This document shows positions 32,132-44,643 of a stretch of DNA of 64,000 bases, piece by piece; positions within the stretch are counted from its first letter, which is position 1; each line of letters starts with the position of its first letter. A program made the translations under genes and the position numbers. Origin of the DNA: Lumbricus rubellus. Taxonomy: Eukaryota > Annelida > Clitellata > Crassiclitellata > Lumbricidae. The stretch is taken from positions 248,501-312,500 of the forward strand of contig OX243827.1 of assembly GCA_945859605.1 (NCBI GenBank), in the 5' to 3' direction. The notes below the pieces were generated by a model. The model did no database searches, was not told the DNA's origin, and was given only the letters and a program-made list of their open reading frames with translations.

Positions 32132-32421
32132 TTAATTATACCCCGCAGGACATTGTATCAAACTAACCGTTGACAATCTCAGTCAACTCTACAGTTAAAC
32201 ATCAGATCCAAAGATCTACAGAATGAATGATCTTTGCCGATGCCGTAGATGTTGTTCAATAGAGTGAATCTCCCCTAAAATTCTCCCCTCGGTGACTATT
32301 TCGAAACAGATTTTCCCCCAGTGCATGGATCTATTTCAGAATAAATTTTCCTAATGGAGACACTATTCTGAAATAAAGTTTTCGGAGGGGAGAAGTTTTA
32401 AATAAACTCTCCCTGTAGTGG

Positions 32422-32935
32422 GCTTGGTCCTGGGCACGACGTTAAACTTCATCCATCCTCCGCCACAGGGAACCAACAGCGTCCCTGTGCCGGTCCTAAG
32501 CCCGGACAAAGGAGGAAGGTTTGCCAGATGGGTGGCGATACACTGGCAGGAAAAGACCAAGACGATTGAAATCCGCAAAACCACGACACAAGTGACATAG
32601 CGACCCAGATGCTTCAAGGTGTCATGATGTGGAGCTGACATGCACACTGCACAGGCCGGTCAGGACAGACCAGTGGAGAGAGTAGGAGTAGAGAGCACGG
32701 GACACATGCGGGCATTGCCCCAGGTTGTCCTTCATGTCTCTCTCCCAATATTCTCTTCAATCAGACAAGGTGGTCTAGCTGCTCCAAAATGTTTATGGTA
32801 TGGAGCAGACCTGTTGACCGGACCGGTTGATGCTGGGCAGCATGACGGGAGACAGACTCAGACAGAAAGTGGCGTCGGACTCTTACGGGCATTGAGCCCA
32901 ATGATATTGATGATGATGATGATGATGATGTAGTG
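32422..32935 (+). repeat. Dispersed repeat with (GAT)n tail, copy 2
   Basis: Uninterrupted paralogue of 22234-23190. It keeps a single CCGG (32490-32493) where copy 1 carries a MITE. Ends in seven GAT units. Class unknown. Confidence 0.75.
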
Positions 32936-33756
32936 GGCTACAGTCACTTACAATTCACAGATAAGCAGGTTGAACTGTTGCTATAGTGTGAGAATTGAGT
33001 CGGTTTTGGGTGATCCAACCCTCGCTAGTTTTTTCTTTCTTAGTGTCACGTAGTTAAGTAGGTCAGTATTAACTTATAATAATCAGTGGATAAGTCCGCA
33101 AAGTGATGGATTTTAAATTCGACTGAGAAATCGCTGCAGCTTCAACTCTTTAATTTATCTGTGTCATTAAAGCAGTAGGCCTATTCATGTCCTATTCATG
33201 TTTAGTCTGTGAGTTATATTACGTGTATTAGGTCTAATAGCAAATAGCCTACCATTGATTAGTTTTGGTGATCTTGATTGGACGAACGAAGGATAGGCTG
33301 CCGACCTTGCAAGGCCAAACACAGGTCCATGCGGGACCTCAACACATGGTTTAATTAAAAATCTATAGCGACGACTCTGCATCGACGCTTCCTACGTCCG
33401 TCGTTATAATTATAGCGAATTTCCTCTACTTTTTCGCTCAGAAGTCATTCACCCATGGCAATCCATCCAACGCTTCCCTCCTACATGTATGTTGTATGTT
33501 ATAATGTTACTTTGCAGCCGTGGGCTCGTACAGTAAGTTATAATAATTTCATGTAGGCCTACATGCGTAGCCTATCTCAATGTTTATGTGGTGAAATAAG
33601 GACGTTCATGAATCAGCGAGAATCGCATTAGGCCTACTTTGTCTGACGCTATAAAAAGAGGTTGAATCCATTTTTTATATGTAGCCTATGCTAATGTAGA
33701 CTCAATCAGTTTAGGTTATGAATCTTGTGGTCTAAATATGTATTACCTTACCTTAG
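32936..33756. other. No feature seen
   Basis: AT-rich, with short frames without motifs. Confidence 0.4.
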
Positions 33757-33925
33757 AACCTTAGTCCTTCCCGTGCAGCTCTGCACATCGGGCAACGCAG
33801 CTCCTCCACTCCACTCTGTCCATCGCCACCTTGACAGCATCGTTCCATGTCATCTCAAGATCTTGTAAATCCTCTCGTATAGTCCCCATCCAGTTCTTCC
33901 TTGGCCTCCCTTGTATATGTATACA
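33757..33925 (-). mobile_element. RTE-like LINE 3' fragment
   Basis: Collinear with 20073-20230: CCCGTGCAGCTCTGCACATCGGGCAACGC matches the C-terminal Cys-rich end of the LINE at 20 kb, and a CCTTA/TAAGG tail is at 33748-33770. Only the last 50 codons remain. Confidence 0.75.
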
Positions 33926-34745
33926 ACAGACTTTTAGAAATCTTCCTTCGCATAATTAACGGTTGTTTCTTTGACTTAAGGAAAGCAATTCATGTCTGAT
34001 CATATTATTCATTTCATCGATTCTGTTGACGACTTCGTTCGCTGCACCAACACTAGATGGCGAAACGTCAGAAATCGACGAAAAGTGGAACGACTTCAAA
34101 GTGAAATTTGGTAACAATGTTTTATTACATGAATGTTCGCTTCTCGAGCGATATCAACAGCAAAAAACCACTACCCTTTGAAGAGAAACAATTTTTCATG
34201 TCCGATAGTCGTTAGGCGCTTACGTCACATAGGCTTAGGCCTACACATGTGAAACAATAATTGTGCATAGGCCTGTATAGACTGACGCTGCGAATGAATG
34301 CATCATGACAAGTCATATTCGATGGTCTTCCAGAAATAAAACAAAGAAAAATTACATTCGAAGATGGTTTAGCAGTTTCTTTGTTATAGCTTACAGGTAA
34401 TGTGTTGTAATGTACAGGGTGAGCCCGTAGAAATGCAACTTTTTGACGCCTTATAACTTGAAAAGTTTTTATCTGAGCGTCTTGTCCAATATATCAGATT
34501 GAGCGTAATAATTATCCATCTATCATTCTGGAAAATATTTACGAGATAACAATACGACGTTTGAGATACTGCTATTCATATTCAATGTCCCATTAGTCAA
34601 TATCTTACTTGTGTTACTGGACAGCGCTCCAATCTGTTGGGCAATAACTAGGGCCTATGTCTGTTTAGCCACGTAGCTCTGACAACGCAATCAACAAGGT
34701 TTGGTTAGGTGAAGAATTGGATCATCGTAGAGTTTGAAAGGAGTG
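33926..34745. other. No feature seen
   Basis: No recognisable gene or repeat. Confidence 0.4.
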
Positions 34746-34753
34746 CCGACAGA

Positions 34754-35857
34754 CAGGGCCGGCCTTAGCCCAAATGGCGCCCTAGGCAAGACATACAGTT
34801 GGCGCCCCAGGCATAGACCTGCATTTGGCGCCCTTAGATTCACACAATTAATTGTTCAGCCCACGTCAGAATCTAAAGATGAATTAGCCAGAGCCGGTAT
34901 ACGCTCACAAGTTTGTAGCCAGGATTTTATTTCGGGGATGTTTTCTAGACCGTGAATTTCGAGGTGCGTACACGCTGCGGCCGACTTTTTGGCGAAATTT
35001 TCTGACGACTTTTGTTAGTCGTCAAATATATATTTTCTGACGTCCAAAAACACTTTTCCACGATTTTCGACTATTTTCTGTTCGAAATTACACTACACAC
35101 TGTCATGTGCTAGCAAATGCATAATTAGCCTTTTTCATTTTTACATTATTTTATTTCGGGGGTGTTCAAACGCCCCAAAATCCCCCTAACTACGGCCTGG
35201 TACGCTCAACTGAATAATTCAGTATAATTTCTTTATTAGTACACTGAAGGCTTTTTCAATTTTGTGGAGAATGTTAAAAAGTGAAAAATTAACATACTCT
35301 TGTGGAAATGGCGCCCTCTTTAATGGAAATGGCGCCCCTTAGAACTTTGCGCCCCATGCAATTGCGTGCTTTACCTATGCCTAAGGTCGGCCCTGCCTCA
35401 GCTACTGCCCTTTCTTCATCGTCGTCCCTACTAGACTATTTATTTGAATCTGAATAAAGGACAGGCTGTAATGTTGTAATCTCATCTTCATACTCAGCAA
35501 GGCCCACTCCCATTTCATACATTTAATTTCTTTCAACATCTTCACTCTCGAAATTGAGCGTCGCGTATTCTAACTTCAGAATCTGTATCCTAAAGCAATG
35601 AGTAGGCCCTACGGAATGCTGTTAAAAATCGAATTTTATTTGTCGATTTAAAATTTAGGCAGTTCTTGAAATTGAATTAGACCAGCCTGAACAGGTGCAA
35701 TGAATCAATAAATATTTTTAAAATATTCCATTAGCAAACGTCTTGAGTTTAAAAGAATGTAGTGTAAAAAAATTAATTCGCCGGTGCCGCGGCGCCCCCC
35801 AAGGACCGCGGCGCCCTAGGCAACTGCCTACTTTGCCTATAGCTAAGGCCGGCCCTG
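34754..35857. mobile_element. hAT-type non-autonomous element (1104 bp)
   Basis: Ends CAGGGCCGGCCTTAG and CTAAGGCCGGCCCTG are perfect inverted repeats flanked by the exact 8-bp duplication CCGACAGA (34746-34753, 35858-35865). GGCGCC words cluster near the ends. A third terminus, CTAAGGTCGGCCCTG, lies inside at 35381-35395, so the element is composite or carries an internal duplication of its right end. No transposase. Confidence 0.93.
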
Positions 35858-35916
35858 CCGACAGAGTTCAACCATCAAATCTGAAACCATACTGGTTCAC
35901 AGATCTAAATTCTTCA

Positions 35917-36012
35917 ATGCGTAGCGTTCGCTTAGATTGTTTGAGTTCCATCAGTGTCTTCATTGTCCTTATCGTTTTATTCCGTGCTGAAAATGTCTGC
36001 ACTGTCAAATAG
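35917..36012 (+). other. Candidate signal-peptide exon (speculative)
   Basis: An ATG at 35917 opens 31 codons with a basic start and a hydrophobic core (SSISVFIVLIVLF). It lies 1.1 kb upstream of the first recognised cathepsin exon on the same strand, whose signal-peptide exon is otherwise missing. No decisive splice donor, and no bridging exon found. Confidence 0.2.
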
Positions 36013-37060
36013 CCTACCAGTGATCAAAAACATAATTTGCGCACTTTTACATTCTCAATGATTGAAATTTAAAAGAAAACAATATTTACAGGCAAGGAAA
36101 CTGGCTAAACCCAGATGAAACACTGTGCAAGGCAAAACAATAAGTGTAGAACGACATTCGGCAATGAGAGTCGTGGACCCCACTTGCGCCCTGTGGTCCA
36201 ATAATGGAACATCAAATATATTTGCAAAAAGTACATACTAAAGTTCACGACACAAACTAATTAAATTTATCATGAAATATTATTGGTATAAGAGTACCTA
36301 AATCCAGAAAGTTCAAAACAGATATGTGTTCAAATGATTTTTTAAATTATGCACCTTTTAGGTGAAAAATGTCGAAATGTTTTAACTTGGAAATTCTGAT
36401 AAAACCTTTTCTGGCGACTATTAAATTTTCAAAATATAATTTTTTAGATAGAAGTGTCTTAGAAATCCAGTTTACAATGACAGGAAATGATTTCTGTTCA
36501 CTGTATTTAGTGATATATCGTAAATAAGTCATCTTTTTATAAAATGTTCCAATAATGGAACACTGGGCAAAACGGGTTAAACAGTTTGCGAAATTGAGAA
36601 CAGCTTTGGAGGTGTCGCATAGTCAAGGTTCCAGGTTGTTGGGCCAACCAAAGAGAACGAACGCTTCTGCATTGCAACATGGACAGCAGAGTGGCAGAGT
36701 GCAATGCGCGGCGTCTTAATAATTATGCAAGTGGAAAGGGGGGTGGCAAAGATCACACAGAGTCTAGGGTCTACTATCGACACAGAATTCTGTTGAAATC
36801 ACCTAAATGTGCAGAGCACACAGAATTATGTCGAGTTGTGTGATGTTCCTTGCTTTATTTTGCTCATGAAATTATTATTATGATAATACTCTTTTGTGTC
36901 ATAATGGCAGTCTGTAAGAGACGACATAGGCTAATTATTATTTACTAACTCTTATGTTAGGTAGCCTACTCAAAGTCGAACAATTAAACAAATAAAATTT
37001 TGACAGAATGGTTATTCGTTTTTCGATTACGTTCCCAAAATATGTCTACTTTAATTACAG
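36013..37060. other. Mostly featureless; possible LINE remnant at 36577-36783 (minus)
   Basis: The minus-strand frame near 36680 reads KRSFSLVGPTTWN, resembling the C-terminal block of many LINE proteins. The word CCAATAATGGAAC occurs at about 36198 and 36547. Otherwise nothing. Confidence 0.35.
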
Positions 37061-37203
37061 GCAAAACTTATAGAGATGCTTCTGAAGAAAATACGAGGAA
37101 GCAAATCTTTATTGAGAACGTGGAAAAGATCCGTAGTCACAATGAGCTCTACGCCAAAGGATTGAAGAGCTACTACTTTGGGATAAATCAATTTCATGAC
37201 ATG
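37061..37203 (+). CDS. Cathepsin L-like, propeptide exon
   Basis: 143 bp between acceptor TTTAATTACAG and donor GTGCGT. It encodes the inhibitor-type propeptide: the spacing E-x3-R-x3-F-x2-N-x3-I-x3-N is exact in EENTRKQIFIENVEKIRSHN, followed by FGINQFHDM with the GXNXFXD motif. It starts with two bases of a codon and ends in phase 0. Confidence 0.9.
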
Positions 37204-37588
37204 GTGCGTTGTATTGCAACACAGAATATCAGATTGTTTCATCATCTTAGAATTACTTTAATACGGTTTCTCACGGATAATAGTCGTTCCTGCTAGAAAA
37301 TGAAACTTTGGCCAATATTGCCTGTATCGTTTTGTCTGTGACCAAGGTAAACAACCTAATCAAGAGAGCGATGCGCATTAATAAAATGAAACTTTAGCCA
37401 TTCAATATCAAAACTGTAAACTAATTATTGTCTATGGCCAAGGCAAACAATTGAAGCAGCTTACAATAATTATGAAGTCAAAAATGACCTACATGAAGGG
37501 GTCGACGGTATGAAAACTTTTCTCCAATAGGCTAGATTATTTTTAGGCTATATTATTATGATGCAGTGGATTATTGAGCGTGGTTATG
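37204..37588 (+). other. Intron, left remainder before the Gmr1 element
   Basis: Contains an imperfect duplication (AAAATGAAACTTTGGCCA and AAAATGAAACTTTAGCCA, about 80 bp apart), otherwise plain intron. Confidence 0.6.
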
Positions 37589-38107
37589 TGTCAGCTAATT
37601 TAATCAGTGCACGCCGATTGTCGTACAGCGACGTAAGTAGGCCAGGTGCAAATTGCCGCGCGGCGTCTGCACAGGTGATTGTCTGGACAGCACGTGACGT
37701 CTAGACGAGCGTACGTTAATTGTACAAGAAGGGAGTGGAAGTGAAGAAGGAGAGTTGCGTGTTGAGAGCCGTTGAGATAGGCTGTAAGAGTTGTTGTTGA
37801 GTTGCGATAGAGTAGACTGATGAAGATAGTAGTCGTGTAGTTGTTATGATAACGCAAGTGTAGTCATTGTTGTGTTGTTGCTGATCGTTTTACTTTATAT
37901 CGGATTTTGGAGTATAATAAGAAGACTTAAACACGTCGTCGTTGTTGGTTAACAAAATAGTGAAAGTCTGTAGATTCTTTACCTAGCCATTTAGCTAATG
38001 AAACAGTTATCTAGGGATAGGCCTACGCTACCACGAACTTATACGAAGAAGCTTCCGAAGAGACTGAAGGTCACACGTAGAGAAGAAGAGGGAAAAGACT
38101 TGTGACA
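37589..38107 (+). repeat. Gmr1 copy 1, 5' LTR (519 bp)
   Basis: Begins TGTCAGCTAATT and ends CTTGTGACA (TG...CA). It differs from the 3' LTR (50243-50759) by TATATCGG/TACATCGG and a 2-bp loss near the end; I see no other differences. Confidence 0.92.
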
Positions 38108-38109
38108 TT

Positions 38110-38127
38110 TGGTGTCGTTGCGGTGAG
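38110..38127 (+). other. Primer-binding site of Gmr1 copy 1
   Basis: TGGTGTCGTTGCGGTGAG starts 2 nt after the LTR and begins with TGG, complementary to a tRNA CCA end. The donor tRNA is not assigned. The leader beyond it contains a 20-bp tandem duplication (GATAACGATCCAAGTTGCAG). Confidence 0.7.
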
Positions 38128-38441
38128 ATAACGATCCAAGTTGCAGGATAACGATCCAAGTTGCAGGAGAACGATCGTAGTTACGAACGGAGGGATTCTA
38201 TTCAATCAACAGACGTTGTGGAGGAACGGACGCTGCGAATTTATCGAGGAGCCGAGCACACGGGAGAAGCAACGATACATCGAGCATCCGTACGACAGTG
38301 AGAAACGACAACACAACGACTACAAGGTAGAAAAACTTGCTTGTCTATTGAAGTGTGCATAAAGAATTGAAGTCAGTCAATTGCAAACATTTGAAGAGTA
38401 GTCTACTAATTTATCGAGCATCTGTAAAGTAAAGAAGTAAG

Positions 38442-38962
38442 ATGGAGAAACTTACGGAGAAAAAGCAAGCAAATATTAAGAAAATGTCTACTGATAGACT
38501 GATAAAACTGCTAATTGAAGCAGATCTAGACGCAGAAGAAGTCGAACAGATGTCTAGGGAAGAATTGATGAGAAATTTAGCCGAGGTTTGGGCTAAGAAA
38601 GAAGAAGAAGAAGGTGCTGTCGGAGGCGTTGCGGAGAAGCCAGTGGAGAAGCCGGAGGCACCGATGTCTATAGAGGCGTTGCTACAATTCATGATGATGA
38701 GTAGACAAGAAGAGAAGCAGAAAGAAGAGCAGCGCAGACAAGAGGAGAAAGAGCGTCGCCAAGAAGAGAAGGAGAAAGAAGAGCGACGGTGCCAAGAAGA
38801 GAAAGAACGTAAGCAAGAAGAGAAAGAACTGCGACAACAAGAGATAGAAAAAGCAGAAAGGATGAGACAGCAAGAGATAGATATGCAGAAGCAGCAGTTC
38901 CAGCTTCAGTTAGAACAAATGAAATTAGATCGTGACGAAGCAGAACGACGAAGGATGGAGTT
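38442..38962 (+). CDS. gag: Gmr1 copy 1 Gag, N-terminal part
   Basis: ATG at 38442 opens a coiled-coil Gag: MEKLTEKKQANIKKMSTD, then a long Glu/Lys/Arg/Gln-rich helix region. The frame is cut at the GAGTT target duplication (38958-38962), where the inverted copy 2 begins, and resumes after the second GAGTT at 45164 in the same phase. Confidence 0.88.
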
Positions 38963-39482
38963 TGTCACAAGTCTTTTCCCTCTTCTTCTCTACGTGTGAC
39001 CTTCAGTCTCTTCGGAAGCTTCTTCGTATAAGTTCGTGGTAGCGTAGGCCTATCCCTAGATAACTGTTTCATTAGCTAAATGGCTAGGTTAAAGAATCTA
39101 CAGTCTTTCACTGTTTTGTTAACCAACAACGACGACGTGTTTAACTCTTCTTATTATACTCCAAAATCCGATATAAAGTAAAACGATCAGCAACAACACA
39201 ACAATGACTACACTTGCGTTATCATAACAACTACACGACTACTATCTTCATCAGTCTACTCTATCGCAACTCAACAACAACTATTACAGCCTATCTCAAC
39301 GGCTCTCAACACGCAACTCTCCTTCTTCACTTCCACTCCCTTCTTGTACAATTAACGTACGCTCGTCTGGACGTCACGTGCTGTCCAGACAATCACCTGT
39401 GCAGACGCCGCGCGGCAATTTGCACCCGGCCTACTTACGTCGCTGTACGACAATCGGCGTGCACTGATTAAATTAGCTGACA
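38963..39482 (-). repeat. Gmr1 copy 2, 3' LTR
   Basis: Reverse complement of the family LTR. Shares CCAGAC (where copy 1 has CTAGAC) with 44644-45163. Preceded in element sense by a purine-rich AAAGGAAGGAGGTAA tract. Confidence 0.92.
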
Positions 39483-39599
39483 TTACCTCCTTCCTTTCTT
39501 TTGAAGAGAGCTAATTAATCTTAAAAATTAGCGAACGTATAATGCTTAAACTAAATACAAACAATTCTTATACTAAATGCAATCACAAAATACCTTATA

Positions 39600-40292
39600 C
39601 TACAATCTCGATAAGCAGTCTGCTACTACATTCAACTTTCCTTTCTTATAGTTCAACAGAATGTCAAAATTTTGCAATGATAAAGACCATCTGACTAACT
39701 TAGCAGACTTCGACATTGACTCAGTCAAATAAACTAAAGGATTATGATCAGTGAACACATTAATCTTGGAACCAATAATGATTTCTTTCAATTTGTTTAA
39801 AGCCCATATGATTGCATAGGCTTCCTTCTCAATCGTCGCCCATCTCCTCTGGGTATCTGTCAGCTTCTGGCTGATAAATGAAACGGGACGTTCTATCCCC
39901 TCATCGTCCACTTGTGACAGCACAGCCCCCACAGCAAAATCACTGCTATCACAGTACAAATTAAATGGTTTGCCAACCTCGAACATGTACAGAATAACAT
40001 TCGATAAAACAATTTCTTTAAGAGAATCAAAAGATTTCTGGTGGTCCTCAGTCCAAATAATGTTCTCAGGTGTCTGCTTGCTAGTTAAATCTGTCAATGG
40101 TTTAGCAATCTCAGCAAAATTACAAATAAATTGTCTGTAGAAACCAAAGAATCCTAACATTTGCTTCACTTGCTTCTTCGTTTCAGGGTTTTTTAAATTA
40201 ATCAAACTGTCAATCCTATCTGGATTCATCATCTTCTTCCCTGAACCAATGAGGTGACCGATGAATTTCACCTCACTCTTACCAAACACCAT
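39600..40292 (-). pseudogene. pol: Gmr1 copy 2 pol tail: RT end and RNase H
   Basis: About 230 codons continuing pol after a 1-base deletion near 40290, relative to copy 1 (49427-49445). It contains VKFIGHLIGSGKKM, KQMLGFFGFYRQFI and RNase H FNLYCDSSDFAVGAVLSQ, ending NVVADCLSRL. It cannot be translated in phase with the upstream frame. Confidence 0.88.
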
Positions 40293-43200
40293 TTCTTCAA
40301 GTTCAAAGTTACATTATGCAGTCTTATTTGTTTCAAAAACAATTCTAAATGTTTCAAATGAATGTTCCAATCATCAGAATGGACTGCAATGTCATCAACA
40401 TAGGGTTCAGTAAATGCATTAATCGGTTGCAAAATCATGTTTATGGCTTTTACAAAAGTCCGTCCAGAGTTAATCATTCCAAAAGGGACACGTGTAAATT
40501 CGTACAGTCCACTATGGGTAACGAATGCGGTTTTCCATTGGTCGGATTTCTTCACAGGACAAGTCCAGTAAGCACTGCGACAGTCCAAGACGGAAATAAA
40601 CTTGGATTTCCCGACTTTGCTCAGCACATCGTTGACGATCGGCATGGGGTATCGACAATTTTCAGTATATGAATTCACGTACCTGTAGTCGCACGCGAGT
40701 CTCAAGGATCCGTCCTTCTTCTTGACGATGACCAGCGGACTTGCCATTCTGCTCGACGACGGCTGAATGATGTTTGCTTTCAGCATCTCTTGTATTTGTT
40801 TGTCCACTTCTGCGCGGTATATCAACGGTATTCGATAAGCCGTGAACTCCTTCTCTCGAAAGTCTGGTCTCAGCACCACTTCGTGTTCTACCAATGTACA
40901 TAATCCAGGTTTGTCCGAAAATCTGTCTGCATATCGGTTCAGTACATCCAGTAGCTGTTTCTGTTGCTCGCTCGTAAGATGTCCGATCTGTTCATAGTCC
41001 AATTGCAGCGATTTCTGTGTCGTCTCTGCATGGTCTTCTTTCAATGGTAGCTCTACCACTGATCCGAATTCGTCGTCCTCTTCCACGATGAGACCACACG
41101 ATAATGTTCTTGCGATGAACTTCCTCATTTTGTTGGCATGGACGATTCGTCGGCCGTTTTCATTCATGTCCACCAGATACGAATACTTGGATCTTCTTTG
41201 TAGCACTGTACATGGACCATGCCATCGTGAGATCAATTTATTGGTTGACGTTGGATACAGGACGATGACGTTTTCTCCTGGTTCGAATTCTTTATCCTTG
41301 GCCCTCTTGTTGTATTGACTGGCGTATTGTTTTTGCTTTTCCTCTGCACAATTCTCAGCAAATATCAAAGCTTTCTCCATGTCTGCTCTTAAGTTCTTCA
41401 GGTACTTTGCTGGTTGTACTCCAATGTTTGGCGGTAGATTTATTTCTTTGGTCCAGCTTTCCTTTAGGATAGTTAATGGTCCTCTTGGCATTTTTCCATA
41501 TACCACCCTAAACTCTGATCCTTTGTCTTCAGCGATCCTCCACCACGATTTCAGTGACTCGTCATTTCTCTGCTGCTCCTCGAATTTCTTCGCATCTTCC
41601 AGCTGTCTTTCATCGTTCGAATTCTCTGTGAACAAGTCCCTCATACTTGTCTCCAGTTCAGCGTCGCTTCCGGAATCTTCACTATCATTTCGTTCACATG
41701 CAGCCATCTCTTCTTCAGTTTCATTGTTCTCAGATGTTGTTCTTTCGTCATCTTGGATGCTGAGTTCATCTTCGCTTTCCGTGTCATCTTCTTGCGAACT
41801 TTCGTTTATCATTTCATCTTCTCCGTCTTCGACTTCTTCTCTCCGACTTTGTGCTCTTGTAGTCACATTCGCTTGTAGCTCTCCTTGCAATATACTGATT
41901 GGTGGAACCTCTTTCAGTTCTGCAATTATCTCTGGATGTAGCAGGAACTTTTCTGGATTTTCTTTACACAGTTCTGCTGAAATGCTGGCACACACTAAAG
42001 TTAAATATGGCGCGATATTTATTGTCCTGTCCTCTGTAGCTGTTCCTTCGTTACGACCGCTCATCCGCACTTCGATTTTCACCAACTTAGCTGGAATCGG
42101 CTCTCCAGCTACACATTGCAAATGAACTCTGCCGATTTCTTCTACTGTCGTTCCTTTCAGTAGTTCCTCGTTGATTACTGGTATCTCGGTCCCCGAGTCA
42201 ATCAACGCCTCGACTTGCACAGGCTGCCCATCAGTCCCACGTATCTCCACATTTACATGCTGCAACGATATCTTCTTTATGCGTTGACACTCCTCTTTAC
42301 TTTTTGTTTCTCGACAAATTTCTGCAATGGAAGTAGTCTTTATCGCTTCTTTCTGTATGGTGAACTGCGGCGTACACTTCATTACCGACTTCACTTCTGC
42401 TTCACGATCGTCCGATTCTTCAAACTGGTCTGGTGCATTCATCACTTGTATCTGGTTTACTCGAAGATTTTCTGCACTTCTGCTAAAGTTCTTCCTCAGA
42501 TTTGCCGCTCCTGGTGCTTGGCAATGTTTTATTAGGTGTTTATCAGAATTGCAATTGTGGCAACGCTTCTTGATAAAACTTCTTTGCTCCTTGTTCTCCC
42601 ACTTGTTGTACGGCGTGTAAGATGCATTACTTTCTGTTGGGCGTCCCAGCGGCGGAGTTCGATTGTAGGCTTGTCTGTCCCACGTTGACTGTTGTTTATC
42701 TTGCGACCACTGCTTTCCAGAATAATCATCTTTCTTTGCATCATTACTCTTGGCTTGGCTTCCGGTGTCTTTGCTATCCTTGTTCCACTTGGGTTGCTTT
42801 GGACTATTGTCCCATGCTTCAAATTTCGGTTTGTCTTGGAACATCACACCAATCCGATTGTTTACATGTATATCTGCGAGATCTGCAACATTACTAGCTT
42901 CCAAGCATTCTGTGCCCTCTTTTGCTAAGACAAACTGCAGTGGACCTGGTGGTAAACATTCTTTCAGCTTATCCGCCACTAACAAATCAAACAGCTTCTC
43001 GTAGTCTTTGTCCACTCGTCTACTTCGGACATAATAATTCAACAGGTTCTTCAGCCTAGCCGTGAACATCGTATACGTTTCTTCGGCTGTCTTCTTGGCA
43101 TCTGCAAACCTTGACCTGTACTCACGAGCTGTTAACTTGAATTCCTTCAACAAGTGCTCTTTCACTGCATCGTATTTATCTAAATTCTCAAATGATAATC

Positions 43201-44335
43201 GATTCAATACCGTTCGTGCTCTCGGGGTCATCAATGGCAACAACAATTTCACCCAGTACTGCTTTTCCACAGCGAAGCTATTGAATGCATTCTCCACGGT
43301 CTCAAAATATAATGGCACTTCCATCATATCATACGGCATCTTAGGCAATACATGCTTCATGGCATCACCAATCTTCTTGATCTTGGACACCATTGTCTCA
43401 CTTTCTTTGAGCCTAATCTGTTCTGACACTTCTCGGCTCTTACGATCATCTTCGTCTCTCTTCTTCAGTCGATCTTGATCTTCGATTCTCCGCAGTTCTT
43501 CTTGTTCTATCTTCTGCTGCAACAGTTCTAACTGCTTTCTGCGTTCTTCTTTTTCAATGGCCATTTCTTTAAGTTGAGCCTTCTTGATAGCAAGTTTCTT
43601 TTGTTCTAACTGCATCTGCTCTTCTCTTTCTCTTTCTGCTTTTTCCAAATTGTCTTTTCCAGCTTGAAATTCTTCCTGACGAATTTCTTCTGCTCTCTCC
43701 AGTTCTTGTAAACGCATCTTTTCCTTTTCTTCCTCACGAGCCTTTTTGTCTTCGATCTGCTGTTTTCGTATTTCTTCATCGCTTTTTCTTGCTTTTTCGT
43801 ATTCTATCATTAACTCCATCCTTCGTCGTTCTGCTTCGTCACGATCTAATTTCATTTGTTCTAACTGAAGCTGGAACTGCTGCTTCTGCATATCTATCTC
43901 TTGCTGTCTCATCCTTTCTGCTTTTTCTATCTCTTGTTGTCGCAGTTCTTTCTCTTCTTGATTACGTTCTTTCTCTTCTTGGCACCGTCGCTCTTCTTTC
44001 TCCTTCTCTTCTTGGCGACGTTCTTTCTCTTTCTGTCTGCGCTGCTCTTCTTTCTGCTTCTCTTCTTGTCTACTCATCATCATGAATTGTAGCAACGCCT
44101 CTATAGACATCGGTGCCTCAGGCTTCTCCACTGGCTTCTCCGCAACGCCTCCGACAGCACCTTCTTCTTCTTCTTCTTTCTTAGCCCAAACCTCGGCTAA
44201 ATTTCTCATCAATTCTTCCCTAGACATCTGTTCGACTTCTTCTGCGTCTAGATCTGCTTCAATTAGCAGTTTTATCAGTCTATCAGTAGACATTTTCTTA
44301 ATATTTGCTTGCTTTTTCTCCGTAAGTTTCTCCAT
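40268..44335 (-). pseudogene. gag-pol: Gmr1 copy 2 gag-protease-RT frame with integrase deleted
   Basis: A 1355-codon frame from ATG 44333-44335. Order: coiled-coil Gag; zinc knuckle CHNCNSDKHLIKHC; protease ALIDSGTEIPVIN (Asp about 711); acidic linker; then a direct jump from GSEFRVV to YGKMPRGP (plus-strand about 41505-41512), where copy 1 has 247 more codons of integrase; integrase C-terminal region; RT with SPLVIVKKKDGSLRLACDY and catalytic YVDD (about 1312). It then runs off frame and stops. Without integrase and with a broken RT, this copy is non-autonomous. Confidence 0.9.
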
Positions 44336-44643
44336 CTTACTTCTTTACTTTACAGATGCTCGATAAATTAGTAGACTACTCTTCAAATGTTTGCAATTGA
44401 CTGACTTCAATTCTTTATGCACACTTCAATAGACAAGCAAGTTTTTCTACCTTGTAGTCGTTGTGTTGTCGTTTCTCACTGTCGTACGGATGCTCGATGT
44501 ATCGTTGCTTCTCCCGTGTGCTCGGCTCCTCGATAAATTCACAGCGTCCGTTTCTCCACAACGTCTGTAACTACGATCGTTCTCCTGCAACTTGGATCGT
44601 TATCCTGCAACTTGGATCGTTATCTCACCGCAACGACACCAAA
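44336..44643 (-). other. Gmr1 copy 2 leader and primer-binding site
   Basis: Matches the copy 1 leader 38108-38441, including the 20-bp tandem duplication. The primer-binding site lies at about 44624-44641. Confidence 0.75.

Noticed and set aside
41379..44366. Plus-strand Ser/Phe-rich frames (248, 138, 98 and 94 codons)
   Set aside because: Antisense shadows of the Gmr1 copy 2 gag-pol frame; the same shadows occur opposite copy 1.
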